Notes: generated from the letters alone by a model not told the origin. Shown: positions 1 through 6,160, counted from the first letter of the stretch. The stretch is 8,372 bases of DNA from CAYYHA01 sp964471535 (GCA_964471535.1 CAYYHA010000191.1:1-8372); one strand, 5' to 3'. Translations and numbers: made by a program.

Positions 1-808
1 CGGCCAAGAGCCGCACGTACTCGGCGCGGCGCGCCTCGATGGGATCCGGCGCACGCACCCCGCTGCCGAATGCCAGACGGAGCCAGGTCAGAGCCGCCCG
101 CGGGGCCCGCAGCGCCAGGGTGCGCAGGAGGTCCCGGGGGCGGGCGCTGGTCCCGAGCGTGACGAGGAGGGGCTGCAGGTGGAAGGCGAACAGTGCCGCC
201 ACGCCGTAGCGTGGCTCGGCGAGGAGCACCGCAGCGAGGAAGAGGAGGATGAGCGCCTGCCCGGCGAGGTGCAGGCCGGCATTTCCGGTCACCTCCTCGA
301 GGATCGCCCGCTGGTAGGCCCGCGGCTCGGGCCCGGCGTAGAGGCCGCGAGCGAGGGCGTGACCCATCGAGAGGGGGGCGTAGTGCTTGAGCACCGCCGA
401 GGCCTCGTGCAGGGCCAGGGGATCGGTGGGGGGCCGCACGCCGGCCCGCTCTGCCACCTCGGGGCGGGCGAGGAGCGCGGTGCCGGCGCTGCGCCCGCGC
501 ACGAAGGGATGGGTGCGGGCCGCCTCGGGATCGACGAAGGTCAAGAAGGCCAGGAGCGCCTCGACGGGGAGGTCCTCGGGGAGGAGGTCGAGGACGTCGA
601 GCTCCGCTGCCTCGAGGTGGGCGCTCGCCGCCTCGAGCACCGGCGGGCGGACGACCACCCCCGGTGCCGCGAGCACGGTGACCGGCGGCCGCTCCGCCAC
701 CCCTTCGCCTGCCGACGGAGAGAGCACCGGCAGGCGGCGGAGGCGCCGGCGCAGCCGCAGGCCGTCGGCGAGCCACAGGAGGACGAGGAGCACCCCGAGG
801 ACCTTCAC
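1..808 (-). CDS. Membrane-anchored protein of unknown function, 3' end off window
   Basis: This frame stays open from a GTG at 808 to the left edge, giving 269 residues with no stop. The GTG overlaps the glycosyltransferase stop in a GTGA arrangement, which makes it the natural start and points to translational coupling. Visible parts are an N-terminal hydrophobic segment (about residues 3-14) followed by an Arg-rich stretch (18-25), a soluble Leu/Ala/Glu-rich region (about 40-175), then two hydrophobic segments (about 180-197 and 201-219), and an amphipathic basic tail running off the edge. No catalytic motif is visible. The layout, and the last residues around IEARRAEYVRLLA, remind me from memory of long bacterial class I SAM-dependent methyltransferases that have an uncharacterised hydrophobic N-terminal part and lie beside glycosyltransferases. 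The methyltransferase part would lie outside the window, so this is only a guess. The gene itself is well supported by codon use and overlap. Confidence 0.75.
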   Translation of the reverse strand, partial: MKVLGVLLVLLWLADGLRLRRRLRRLPVLSPSAGEGVAERPPVTVLAAPGVVVRPPVLEAASAHLEAAELDVLDLLPEDLPVEALLAFLTFVDPEAARTHPFVRGRSAGTALLARPEVAERAGVRPPTDPLALHEASAVLKHYAPLSMGHALARGLYAGPEPRAYQRAILEEVTGNAGLHLAGQALILLFLAAVLLAEPRYGVAALFAFHLQPLLVTLGTSARPRDLLRTLALRAPRAALTWLRLAFGSGVRAPDPIEARRAEYVRLLA

Positions 809-1962
809 GCGAGCGCCTCCAGGCGGTCGGCGGCGGCGTTCGCGCCACCGGCCGAGGCAAAGGAATGGGCGATGCGCCGTGCCGCCGCGGCGAAGGTGGG
901 CTCTTGCAGCACCCGGGCGACCGCCTCCCGCAGCGTCTCGGGCCGCAGCCGGCCAAACTTCAGGCGCAGCCCGGCGCCGGTGGCCTCCACCTGCGCCGCC
1001 ACCACCGGCTGGTCGTCCTTCACCGGCGCGACCACCAGGGGCAACCCGTGGGCGAGGGCCTCACACACCGTGTTGTGCCCGCCATGGCAGACCACCGCAT
1101 CGAGATGCGGAAGGATCGCGAGCTGCGGCACCCAGTCGAAGCGGTGGACGTTCTCCGGCAGGTCGGGGGCCTGCTCGGCGGGCGCCACCAGGATGCCCAG
1201 CCAAGGCGCCCCTTCGAACGCCTGCGCGACCGTCCGGTAGAAGCGCTCGCCCCGCTCGCGGTTCACGGTGCCCAAGGTCAGGAGGATCTTGGGACGGGGG
1301 TCTGTGAGCAGGTGCTCGGGGAAGGCCCCGCCCGGACGCGCGCCCAGCGCAGGGCCCACGAAGGCGTAGTGATCGGGGAAGCGCCGCTTTGGGCCCACGA
1401 GGGCGGGGGTGGAGAAGACCAGGACCAGGTGCGGTGAGAGATCCGGCGCCTCGACCACCTCGAGACCCGCCTCCCGCTGCAAGCGGGCGAGGCTGTCCTG
1501 CAGCCACGCCTGGATGCGGGGGAGGCCGGCCAGGGGGTCGGTGACCCCGGCGGAGGTGGTGCAGCTCGTCGCCCAGGGCAGGCCGCGGCGCCGGGCCACC
1601 AGCGCGCCGGCGATTGCCTGCTGGTCCACGACCAAGACGTCGGGGGCGAAGGCCTCGACGTGCGCCTCCACCTGTGGGCGCATGGCCCGGGCCAGAGGAA
1701 TCAGGAACGCCTCCCAGAGGAACTTCAGCGCCGCGAGCCCCCGCACCCGGTTCGCCTGGTCGGTCATCCGCTCGTAGAGGCCCTCCTCGAGGCGATCGTC
1801 GAGGGGCAGGAGCCGAGCGCCCTCGGGGAGCAGGGGGCCGACCTTGCGGGGGTGCGCCGCCCAGGCCACCTCGTGGCCACGGTCGCGAAGCTCGGCTCCC
1901 ACCGCGACCGTAGGGTTCACATGCCCGGTGAGCGGCGGAACGACGAAGAGGAAGCGCGCCAT
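805..1962 (-). CDS. GT-B glycosyltransferase, family 1 (MGT/UGT-like)
   Basis: This 385-residue enzyme is of usual length for bacterial nucleotide-sugar-dependent glycosyltransferases of the macrolide/UGT type, which move a sugar from an NDP-sugar to a small lipophilic acceptor. The N-terminal Rossmann domain opens with FLFVVPPLTGHVNP; His14 is at the position of the family's catalytic base, and Asp113 (in VVDQQ) fits its partner. The C-terminal domain has WVPQ (277-280), HGGHNT (293-298), Glu301 and KDDQP, with Asp317-Gln318 matching the residues that hold the sugar. The frame extends upstream to a GTG at 1989, but neither start has a clear ribosome binding site; the ATG at 1962 is chosen because the family begins just before the first beta strand. 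The acceptor cannot be read from sequence: polyketide, carotenoid and lipid are all possible. The gene is coupled by a 4-base overlap to the downstream membrane protein. No signal peptide is present, so it should act in the cytoplasm or on the inner face of the membrane. Confidence 0.93.
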   Translation of the reverse strand: MARFLFVVPPLTGHVNPTVAVGAELRDRGHEVAWAAHPRKVGPLLPEGARLLPLDDRLEEGLYERMTDQANRVRGLAALKFLWEAFLIPLARAMRPQVEAHVEAFAPDVLVVDQQAIAGALVARRRGLPWATSCTTSAGVTDPLAGLPRIQAWLQDSLARLQREAGLEVVEAPDLSPHLVLVFSTPALVGPKRRFPDHYAFVGPALGARPGGAFPEHLLTDPRPKILLTLGTVNRERGERFYRTVAQAFEGAPWLGILVAPAEQAPDLPENVHRFDWVPQLAILPHLDAVVCHGGHNTVCEALAHGLPLVVAPVKDDQPVVAAQVEATGAGLRLKFGRLRPETLREAVARVLQEPTFAAAARRIAHSFASAGGANAAADRLEALA

Positions 1963-2003
1963 CGCGCCCATGCAATACCACGAGCCCACCCCGTGGCTGC
2001 ACT

Positions 2004-2021
2004 GGCCCGGGGGCCCGGGCC
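2004..2021. repeat. GC-only inverted repeat upstream of glycosyltransferase start
   Basis: The 18 bases read GGCCCGGG-GG-CCCGGGCC: a perfect 8-base inverted repeat around a 2-base centre, able to form a 7-pair stem with a four-base loop. It lies 42 bases before the chosen glycosyltransferase start, so it would sit in that gene's leader RNA. There is no T-tract after it on either strand, which argues against an intrinsic terminator. It could affect translation of the leader or be a chance product of high GC. Confidence 0.4.
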
Positions 2022-2206
2022 GGGACCCCTACGGACGCGGGCCCAAGCCATGCCGCCGACCCGCCGGGAGGCTCGGGTCGGGCGCGGCCGCAAGTCCTCT
2101 GGTCTCTGGCCTTTCGACCTGGGACCTCGGCTGGCGCTGCACTTGGAGAAAACGCCGCGGTCCCTGTCGGCGCGAACGATGAGTGACCCGATCTGTCTCC
2201 ATAGCA

Positions 2207-2222
2207 TGACACACGCATCACA
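2207..2222. promoter_or_regulatory. CRP/FNR-like dyad, imperfect (site 1)
   Basis: TGACA-N6-TCACA resembles the TGTGA-N6-TCACA layout of CRP-family operators, with the right half perfect and the left half matching 3 of 5. Its left part (2207-2216) is also a 9-of-10 inverted match to 2237-2246. It lies 123 bases before the lipoprotein start. The operator role is inferred from pattern alone. Confidence 0.25.
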
Positions 2223-2239
2223 TCGGTCGAGTGGACGCG

Positions 2240-2255
2240 TGTGACAGGATGCACA
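2240..2255. promoter_or_regulatory. CRP/FNR-like dyad (site 2)
   Basis: TGTGA-N6-GCACA matches the CRP-family half sites at 5 of 5 and 4 of 5 bases, and the symmetry extends one base outward on each side (GTGTG-N8-CACAC). It is centred 33 bases from site 1, about three helical turns, so the two would face the same side of the DNA. It lies 89 bases before the lipoprotein start. No promoter elements were found to anchor it. Confidence 0.3.
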
Positions 2256-2332
2256 CCCACGGGCGGCTGCTTCGCACACACTCCCTGTCGCCGGGAAGCA
2301 CCCTGGCGCGTGTGCCAACCATCCTTTGTGCA

Positions 2333-2340
2333 AGGGAGGG
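2333..2340 (+). promoter_or_regulatory. Strong ribosome binding site of the lipoprotein gene
   Basis: AGGGAGGG, with GGAGG at 2335-2339, ends five bases before the ATG at 2345. This decides the start: the frame is open farther upstream to an ATG at 2231, but that start has no such site and would bury the lipoprotein signal. Confidence 0.8.
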
Positions 2341-2344
2341 AACC

Positions 2345-3595
2345 ATGTCATTTCGCAGGCGGATCGCACTCATGATGCCAACCTGTCTGGTGCTCGCCTG
2401 TGGGCCGACGAAGGACCCCATCCCAGGCCGCGTCGGCTCCACCCAGGTGCCGGACAAGACGGTCTTCGACCCCGCCTTGATGGAGGCGAAGATCCGGGAG
2501 CTCTACGAAGGGAACGTCGTGGGCTTCTCCTACGCCATCAACCATTCGGGACAGCTCGCCGCTGCAGGAGGCTGGGGGGATGCGCAGAGGAGCTCGACGG
2601 GAGGCCCCGGCGCGGTGCCCATGACCGAGCACACCCGCATCCACCTGGCCAGCGTGAGCAAGACGGTGAACGCGATCTTCTTCCTCACGTTCCTGCACAA
2701 GTGGAACGCCTTGGAACCGCTGGAGCCCATTGGCCTGGACGACGCCATCTCTCGATGGCTGCCCGCCGAGTGGGTGAAGGGCAAGGGCTTCGCCGGCGAG
2801 GATGGCGTGACCTTCCGTCAGCTCCTAAAGCACGAGAGCGGCCTGAAGCAGCTCTTCGATGCCATGAGCGAGGAGGATCGAAAGGCGTGGGGCAACGACT
2901 GGGACGGCCTCGAGTTCGTCGTGGTGAACGGCGCCATGCCCGGCTCGCCCCGCGCCTACAAGAATGCCAATGCGGCACTGTTCCGCATCCTGATCCCCAA
3001 GATCTATGAGCCGCTGCTGCTCTTGAAAGAGGTGACGAAGGACAACGTGGGCCAGCTCTACGTGGGCCTGCTCAACGGTTGGGTGATGGACGACATCGGC
3101 ATCGACACGCGCGTCGATTGCCATTTCGACCGCGCCGGCGACTATGCGATGTACTACGACTTCGATGGCCCCTCGACCCAGGGCTACATCTTCGACCGCG
3201 GTGACGAGGATTGCGGAGGCCATGCGGGCCTGCAGATGTCGGCCTTCGAGGTGGCCCGGCTGCTCGCCTATGCCCGCCACACCGACGTGCTCCTCGGCGA
3301 CGCCGAGCGCGAGGCGCTCCACCAGGATGCTCTCGGCTTCTACGACCGCGAGACGACGGGAGATGCCTCGGTGGCCCGCCTGAGGAAGGCGGGTGACTGG
3401 TACGACTACTACGAAGGCAAGGAAGAGAACCCGCAAGCGAGCGCGGAGATCCACACCTGCGTGATCGCCTTTCCCTACCAGGTAGAGGCGGTCCTCCTCA
3501 TCAACTCCTCGCTCGCCCCGGGAACGCCGCGCCCCTGCACCGGCTTGACCGAGGCCTACGAGGCGGCGTTGGTGCCGGCCACACCGGGGGGCTGA
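2345..3595 (+). CDS. Serine hydrolase lipoprotein, beta-lactamase/PBP-like family
   Basis: This 416-residue protein has an N-terminal export signal: Arg4-Arg6, a hydrophobic core and LVLAC with Cys19 as lipid site. Gly20 follows, so outer-membrane sorting is possible. The body fits the serine beta-lactamase-like fold (class C/esterase/DD-peptidase group). S103-V-S-K106 is the nucleophile motif in LASVSKT; FRQLLKHESGL (157-167) is the family's usual helix region; Y205-K-N207 is the second motif; GGHAGLQMSA (291-300) fits the conserved glycine-rich segment. The third motif, normally KTG or HxG, appears as H370-T371-C372, so Cys replaces the Gly. Four mature-protein cysteines besides the lipid Cys (259, 290, 372, 398) could form disulfides in the periplasm. 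It may be an esterase or peptidase acting on cell-wall or small ester substrates; there is no ground to call it an antibiotic resistance gene. It is the only plus-strand gene and converges on the DUF2939-like gene with a 69-base gap. Confidence 0.9.
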   Translation: MSFRRRIALMMPTCLVLACGPTKDPIPGRVGSTQVPDKTVFDPALMEAKIRELYEGNVVGFSYAINHSGQLAAAGGWGDAQRSSTGGPGAVPMTEHTRIHLASVSKTVNAIFFLTFLHKWNALEPLEPIGLDDAISRWLPAEWVKGKGFAGEDGVTFRQLLKHESGLKQLFDAMSEEDRKAWGNDWDGLEFVVVNGAMPGSPRAYKNANAALFRILIPKIYEPLLLLKEVTKDNVGQLYVGLLNGWVMDDIGIDTRVDCHFDRAGDYAMYYDFDGPSTQGYIFDRGDEDCGGHAGLQMSAFEVARLLAYARHTDVLLGDAEREALHQDALGFYDRETTGDASVARLRKAGDWYDYYEGKEENPQASAEIHTCVIAFPYQVEAVLLINSSLAPGTPRPCTGLTEAYEAALVPATPGG

Positions 3596-3664
3596 AGGCG
3601 AGTGGCCCGGGCGCGGCGTATCTCACGCGGCAGGGGGAGGCGGGCGATCCGTGGCGACGAGGGT
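3596..3664. other. Convergent intergenic gap
   Basis: Two convergent genes end here. The only symmetry is a short GCCCGGGC palindrome near 3606-3613 with no loop and no T-tract. I see no convincing bidirectional terminator. Confidence 0.5.
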
Positions 3665-4189
3665 TCAGTGGAGGGCGAGGCGCTTTCGTAGGCCTTCGGG
3701 ATCGAAGCGCAGGTCGACCACCTTCCACGTGAGGCCCCGGCGCTCGAAGACGAAGGTGAGCGCCTCCTCCCCCTGCCCCACCTCCACCTCGAAGTGCGAC
3801 GGATCGACCCAGCGCCGACGGGCGGCCGCAAGACGCGCCCCGGGATCCTCCTCTCCAAGGCGCGTGAAGGCAATGAGACTCCCGGGGCTCACGAAGAGCT
3901 CGATGAGCCTCTCCCCCATGGCCCGCGCGAGGCCGCCCACCAAGCTTTGCAGGACGCCGGAGTTCGGCGGGTCCCCCGGCACCCCTGCCGCCGCCGCATC
4001 GGCCCGGGCTTCGGCCTCGTGAAGGCGCGCGTTCAGGTGCGCCTTCAGCGCCGAAAAGTCCACCCGCTCCGCCACCGCCGCCTCGTCCTCGGCGGCGAGG
4101 GCGGCCAGGAAGGCCCCGGAGACGTGGTAGGGCCAGTAGGCGACGGCGCCGAACGCCGCGACGAGGAGGAGTGCGAGCGCCTCCTTCAT
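3665..4189 (-). CDS. DUF2939-like membrane-anchored protein
   Basis: The 174-residue protein starts with a hydrophobic segment (about residues 3-19, ending in AYWPYHVSG) that should anchor it or act as a signal. It is followed by an Ala/Glu-rich helix with the pattern AALAAEDEAAVAERVDFSAL; VDF is at 43-45. This is the hallmark of DUF2939 proteins, in which a helix plus VDFxxL follows a single membrane segment. The C-terminal half (about 125-174) has alternating strands (SHFEVEVG, ALTFVFERRG, LTWKVVDLRF) like a small beta-sheet domain outside the membrane. Its function is unknown in the family as I know it. The ATG overlaps the stop of hydrolase B by four bases (ATGA), and GGAGGAAGG (4199-4207) lies nine bases upstream, so it is last in the ACP-hydrolase operon. 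Its role may be structural or as a periplasmic binding partner; that is inference. Confidence 0.85.
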   Translation of the reverse strand: MKEALALLLVAAFGAVAYWPYHVSGAFLAALAAEDEAAVAERVDFSALKAHLNARLHEAEARADAAAAGVPGDPPNSGVLQSLVGGLARAMGERLIELFVSPGSLIAFTRLGEEDPGARLAAARRRWVDPSHFEVEVGQGEEALTFVFERRGLTWKVVDLRFDPEGLRKRLALH

Positions 4190-5019
4190 GGCGGGGTTCC
4201 TTCCTCCAGGGCGAGGTCACCGGGTGCGCCGCCCCGGGCCCAGGCAATGAGACGGCGGCACACCTCATCGGTCCGCTCCCAGAGGATGGAGTGGGTCGCC
4301 CCGGGGAGCAGCGAGAGCCGGCAGGCTTCGGTCGCGCGCGCCAGGCGTTCGCCCTGCGCCCGCACGTCGCTCTCCGCCCCATAGAGCGCCTCGATGGGCA
4401 TCGAGAGACGCGCGTAGGCTTCGTCGGCATAGCCCTCGGAGCGGCGCAAATCGTCCAACAGGGAGGTGCGTTCCACCAGCGCCGCTGCGGTGTCGGCCAG
4501 ACGGCTGCGCTTGCGCGCACTGTGTCGCCCCAGCCAGCTCTGGAAGCGCTCGCCGATGAGGCGGTCGCGTTCCTCGCCCGTCTTCGAGAGGCTCTCGGCC
4601 ATCCGCGTTCCCCAGCCTGGCTCGGGGAGCAGAGCGTCCACGAGGAAGAGCTCCCGCACCCGCTCGGGGTGCGCGAGTGCGAAGGCGAGAGCGAGGAGGC
4701 CCCCGAAGGAGTTGCCCACGAGACGCACCCCGTCGAGGCGGGCGGCATCGAGGAGGGCTGCGAGATCCTCGACCAGACTCTCGAGGCCGTAGCCGGTCGG
4801 CGGGCGTGCGCTCTTTCCGTGTCCCCGAAGGTCGTAGAGGAAGACGGGCGCCACCTTGGCGACGCGCGTCGCCGCCGTGAAATACCAGCTCGACAGGTTG
4901 TCCATGACCAGCCCGTGAAGGAAGACCACCGTCGGCTGAACCTCGCCGTCGCCCGCACCAATGCACCGGCCTAGGCGCTGCACGTGGTGACGCACGCCGC
5001 GGGCCACGATTTCAGCCAT
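4186..5019 (-). CDS. Alpha/beta hydrolase B
   Basis: This 277-residue protein has the alpha/beta hydrolase fold. HG at 35-36 (FLHGLVMDN) is the oxyanion-hole region, YDLRGHGKSARPPTG (62-76) is the usual strand-4 loop, and GNSFGG (102-107) is the nucleophile elbow with Ser104. Asp218 in YGAESD fits the acid and His243 in GATHS the catalytic base, so the triad looks complete. The reaction could be ester or thioester hydrolysis, or acyl transfer; the family is too broad to choose. No signal peptide is present. The start at ATG 5019 overlaps the hydrolase A stop by eight bases; the frame is open farther upstream, but that part reads as an Arg/Ser-rich shadow of hydrolase A. It resembles hydrolase A closely along its length, including a gap-free stretch from TSLL through the acid region, so the two arose by tandem duplication. 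The C-terminal end overlaps the DUF2939-like start by four bases. Confidence 0.92.
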   Translation of the reverse strand: MAEIVARGVRHHVQRLGRCIGAGDGEVQPTVVFLHGLVMDNLSSWYFTAATRVAKVAPVFLYDLRGHGKSARPPTGYGLESLVEDLAALLDAARLDGVRLVGNSFGGLLALAFALAHPERVRELFLVDALLPEPGWGTRMAESLSKTGEERDRLIGERFQSWLGRHSARKRSRLADTAAALVERTSLLDDLRRSEGYADEAYARLSMPIEALYGAESDVRAQGERLARATEACRLSLLPGATHSILWERTDEVCRRLIAWARGGAPGDLALEEGTPP

Positions 5020-5773
5020 CGAGGAAGCCCGCCACGGCCGCCGAGAGCGCCTCCGGCGCCTCGACGGGCAGGAAGTGGCCGCCATCGAGCAGGACGAGCT
5101 CTGCCTGCGGCAGTGCGCTCCGCAGGCGCTCGGCCGCCCCCAGACAGCCCGATCGCCGGCCGTAGACGAGACGCACGGGCCGGTCGAGGCACCGCACTCG
5201 AGCGTCGTCGAAGTCGGCCTCCGCGGCCAGGTCCGACAGGAGGCTGGTCCCGGTGGCGAGCGCCTGCAGCGAGGCAAGCAGCCTCCGGGCGCGCCGGCCC
5301 CCTTTTGTCACGCGCTCCCGCTGTGCCTCCGGGAGGGCTGCGATCATTTCTTGGGGGGTGCGGCCGAGGAAGCCGGTGACTTCTCCGGCTCGCGAGGGGG
5401 GCAGCGGCGCTTCGACGAGGACGAGCCGGCGGACCGACCGCGGATCGTCGAGCGCCGCGGCGAGCGCGACGAGCGCGCCGTAGGAGTGGCCCACGAGATC
5501 GATGGGGCCGGTGAGGTTCAGGGCCGTTCGGAGCGCCTCGAGATCGCGACGCTGCGTCTCGAGGTCGTAGCCGGTGGGCGGACGCTCGCTCAGGCCGTGG
5601 CCACGGAGGTCGTAGAGGACGACCCGGCGGCTCTGCGCGAGCCTGCGGCCGGCCGTGAAGAGCCAGGTGGCCAGCGAGCCCACGAGAAGACCATGGATCA
5701 TCAGCACGGGAGGCGTGCCCGTGCCCAGGCTCTGCACGTGCAGCCGAACCGTCCCTGCCTCTACGAATGGCAC
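5012..5773 (-). CDS. Alpha/beta hydrolase A, catalytic acid position altered
   Basis: This 253-residue alpha/beta hydrolase lies directly downstream of the ACP. HG at 27-28 (MIHGLLVGS), YDLRGHGLSERPPTG (54-68), the nucleophile elbow GHSYGA (95-100) with Ser97, and His233 in DGGHFLPVE are all present. At the usual acid position the sequence is YGRRSGC: Gly209 aligns with Asp218 of paralogue B without gaps. Glu121 after strand 6 (LVLVEAP) could serve instead, as it does in some lipases, or the enzyme may be weak or changed in role. The chosen start is the GTG at 5773, 13 bases inside the ACP gene; GGTGGAG (5785-5791) lies 11 bases upstream, and homology begins at VPFVEAG. The frame stays open to an ATG at 5872, but that part is an Arg-rich shadow of the ACP gene. 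Being next to the ACP suggests a type II thioesterase-like or acyltransferase role on ACP-bound chains, which is inference. Confidence 0.9.
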   Translation of the reverse strand: MPFVEAGTVRLHVQSLGTGTPPVLMIHGLLVGSLATWLFTAGRRLAQSRRVVLYDLRGHGLSERPPTGYDLETQRRDLEALRTALNLTGPIDLVGHSYGALVALAAALDDPRSVRRLVLVEAPLPPSRAGEVTGFLGRTPQEMIAALPEAQRERVTKGGRRARRLLASLQALATGTSLLSDLAAEADFDDARVRCLDRPVRLVYGRRSGCLGAAERLRSALPQAELVLLDGGHFLPVEAPEALSAAVAGFLDG

Positions 5774-6036
5774 GTCGCGATGAACTCCACCACATCGCCC
5801 ACCGTCAGGCCGATGATCTCGTCGATCTCCTTCTCCGAGATCCAGCCGACGAAGTCGACGCGGTCGCCCCATTCCCTCTGCATCAGCTCGGCGAGCTGAA
5901 CGAACTCGATGGACTCGAGCTCTAGGTCCTCGGAGAACGAAGTCTCGGGGCCGATGGAGACCTCCTCGGCGAAGTCTTCTCCCACCACCTCACGGATGAG
6001 GGCCGTGAGCTTCTCTGTGATTTCCGCTGCGTCCAT
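5761..6036 (-). CDS. Acyl carrier protein
   Basis: This 91-residue acidic protein has the size and helix pattern of a stand-alone acyl carrier protein: helix I around MDAAEITEKLTALIREVVG, a loop with SFSEDLELES, helix II IEFVQLAELMQREWG, and a final helix near TVGDVVEFIA. Ser42 in ELESIEF is in the place of the phosphopantetheine serine (usually DSL/DSI), so after activation by a phosphopantetheinyl transferase it should carry acyl chains as thioesters in the cytoplasm. It starts at ATG 6036; the frame is open farther upstream to 6240 but reads as Arg/Pro/Ser-rich non-ACP sequence. The ribosome binding site is weak (AAGAG, close to the ATG). It is first in a four-gene overlapping block with two hydrolases, so it is probably dedicated to them rather than the housekeeping fatty acid ACP; no ketosynthase or other fab gene is in the window. 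Confidence 0.93.
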   Translation of the reverse strand: MDAAEITEKLTALIREVVGEDFAEEVSIGPETSFSEDLELESIEFVQLAELMQREWGDRVDFVGWISEKEIDEIIGLTVGDVVEFIATCHS

Positions 6037-6131
6037 ACTCTTGGGTCGGATCGTCGCGTCTGCGCGCCCGCACCCCCGATGCCTCTGCTCTGGCCCCGCC
6101 AAACGCCCGCTGCGCTTGCAAGGTGGCGGGA

Positions 6132-6160
6132 ATACTAGGACACCTTCCAGGCGTGGGAAA
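6132..6160 (-). promoter_or_regulatory. Weak candidate sigma70-type promoter for the ACP operon
   Basis: On the minus strand TTTCCC (6160-6155) is followed after 17 bases by TAGTAT (6137-6132). The -10 matches TATAAT at 4 of 6 and the -35 matches TTGACA at 3 of 6. It would give a leader of about 90 bases before the ACP ATG. The A/T-rich -10 stands out in GC-rich surroundings, but the score is modest and high-GC bacteria often differ from this consensus. Confidence 0.25.

Larger units (their letters stand above)
1963..2344. other. Divergent intergenic region between glycosyltransferase and lipoprotein genes
   Basis: About 380 bases lie between two divergently transcribed genes and should hold both promoters. 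I found no convincing sigma70 or sigma54 promoter on either strand and no supported small gene. It does contain a GC-only inverted repeat at 2004-2021, two CRP/FNR-like dyads at 2207-2222 and 2240-2255, and a weak TGGC-N6-GCCA dyad near 2304-2317 just upstream of the lipoprotein gene's ribosome binding site. Confidence 0.6.

Noticed and set aside
179..1240. Long plus-strand open frame opposite the glycosyltransferase and membrane protein genes
   Set aside because: It is antisense to genes with clear family motifs, has a Gly/Glu/Arg/His-rich composition typical of GC-rich shadow frames, and shows no family motif.
1061..2281. 406-residue minus-strand frame overlapping the glycosyltransferase
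   Set aside because: It is a +1/+2 shadow of the glycosyltransferase, Arg/Pro/Gly-rich, and crosses the divergent promoter region.
2303..2320. Sigma54-like TGGC element before the lipoprotein gene
   Set aside because: The -24-like TGGCGCG is present, but the -12 region has CCAA instead of TTGC at the needed distance.
2231..2344. Upstream ATG extension of the serine hydrolase
   Set aside because: It would add 38 residues before the lipoprotein signal and ignore the strong ribosome binding site just before 2345; it also runs through the dyad operators.
3596..3664. Possible bidirectional terminator between convergent genes
   Set aside because: The only symmetry is an 8-base palindrome with no loop and no T-tract on either strand.
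3501..4961. 486-residue minus-strand frame across the hydrolase B and DUF2939-like genes
   Set aside because: It runs through three unrelated coding contexts in another frame and is Arg/Ser/Pro-rich without any motif.
4171..5899. Two plus-strand frames of about 270 residues antisense to both hydrolases
   Set aside because: Their similarity to each other simply mirrors the sense-strand paralogy; the sense frames carry the full hydrolase motifs.
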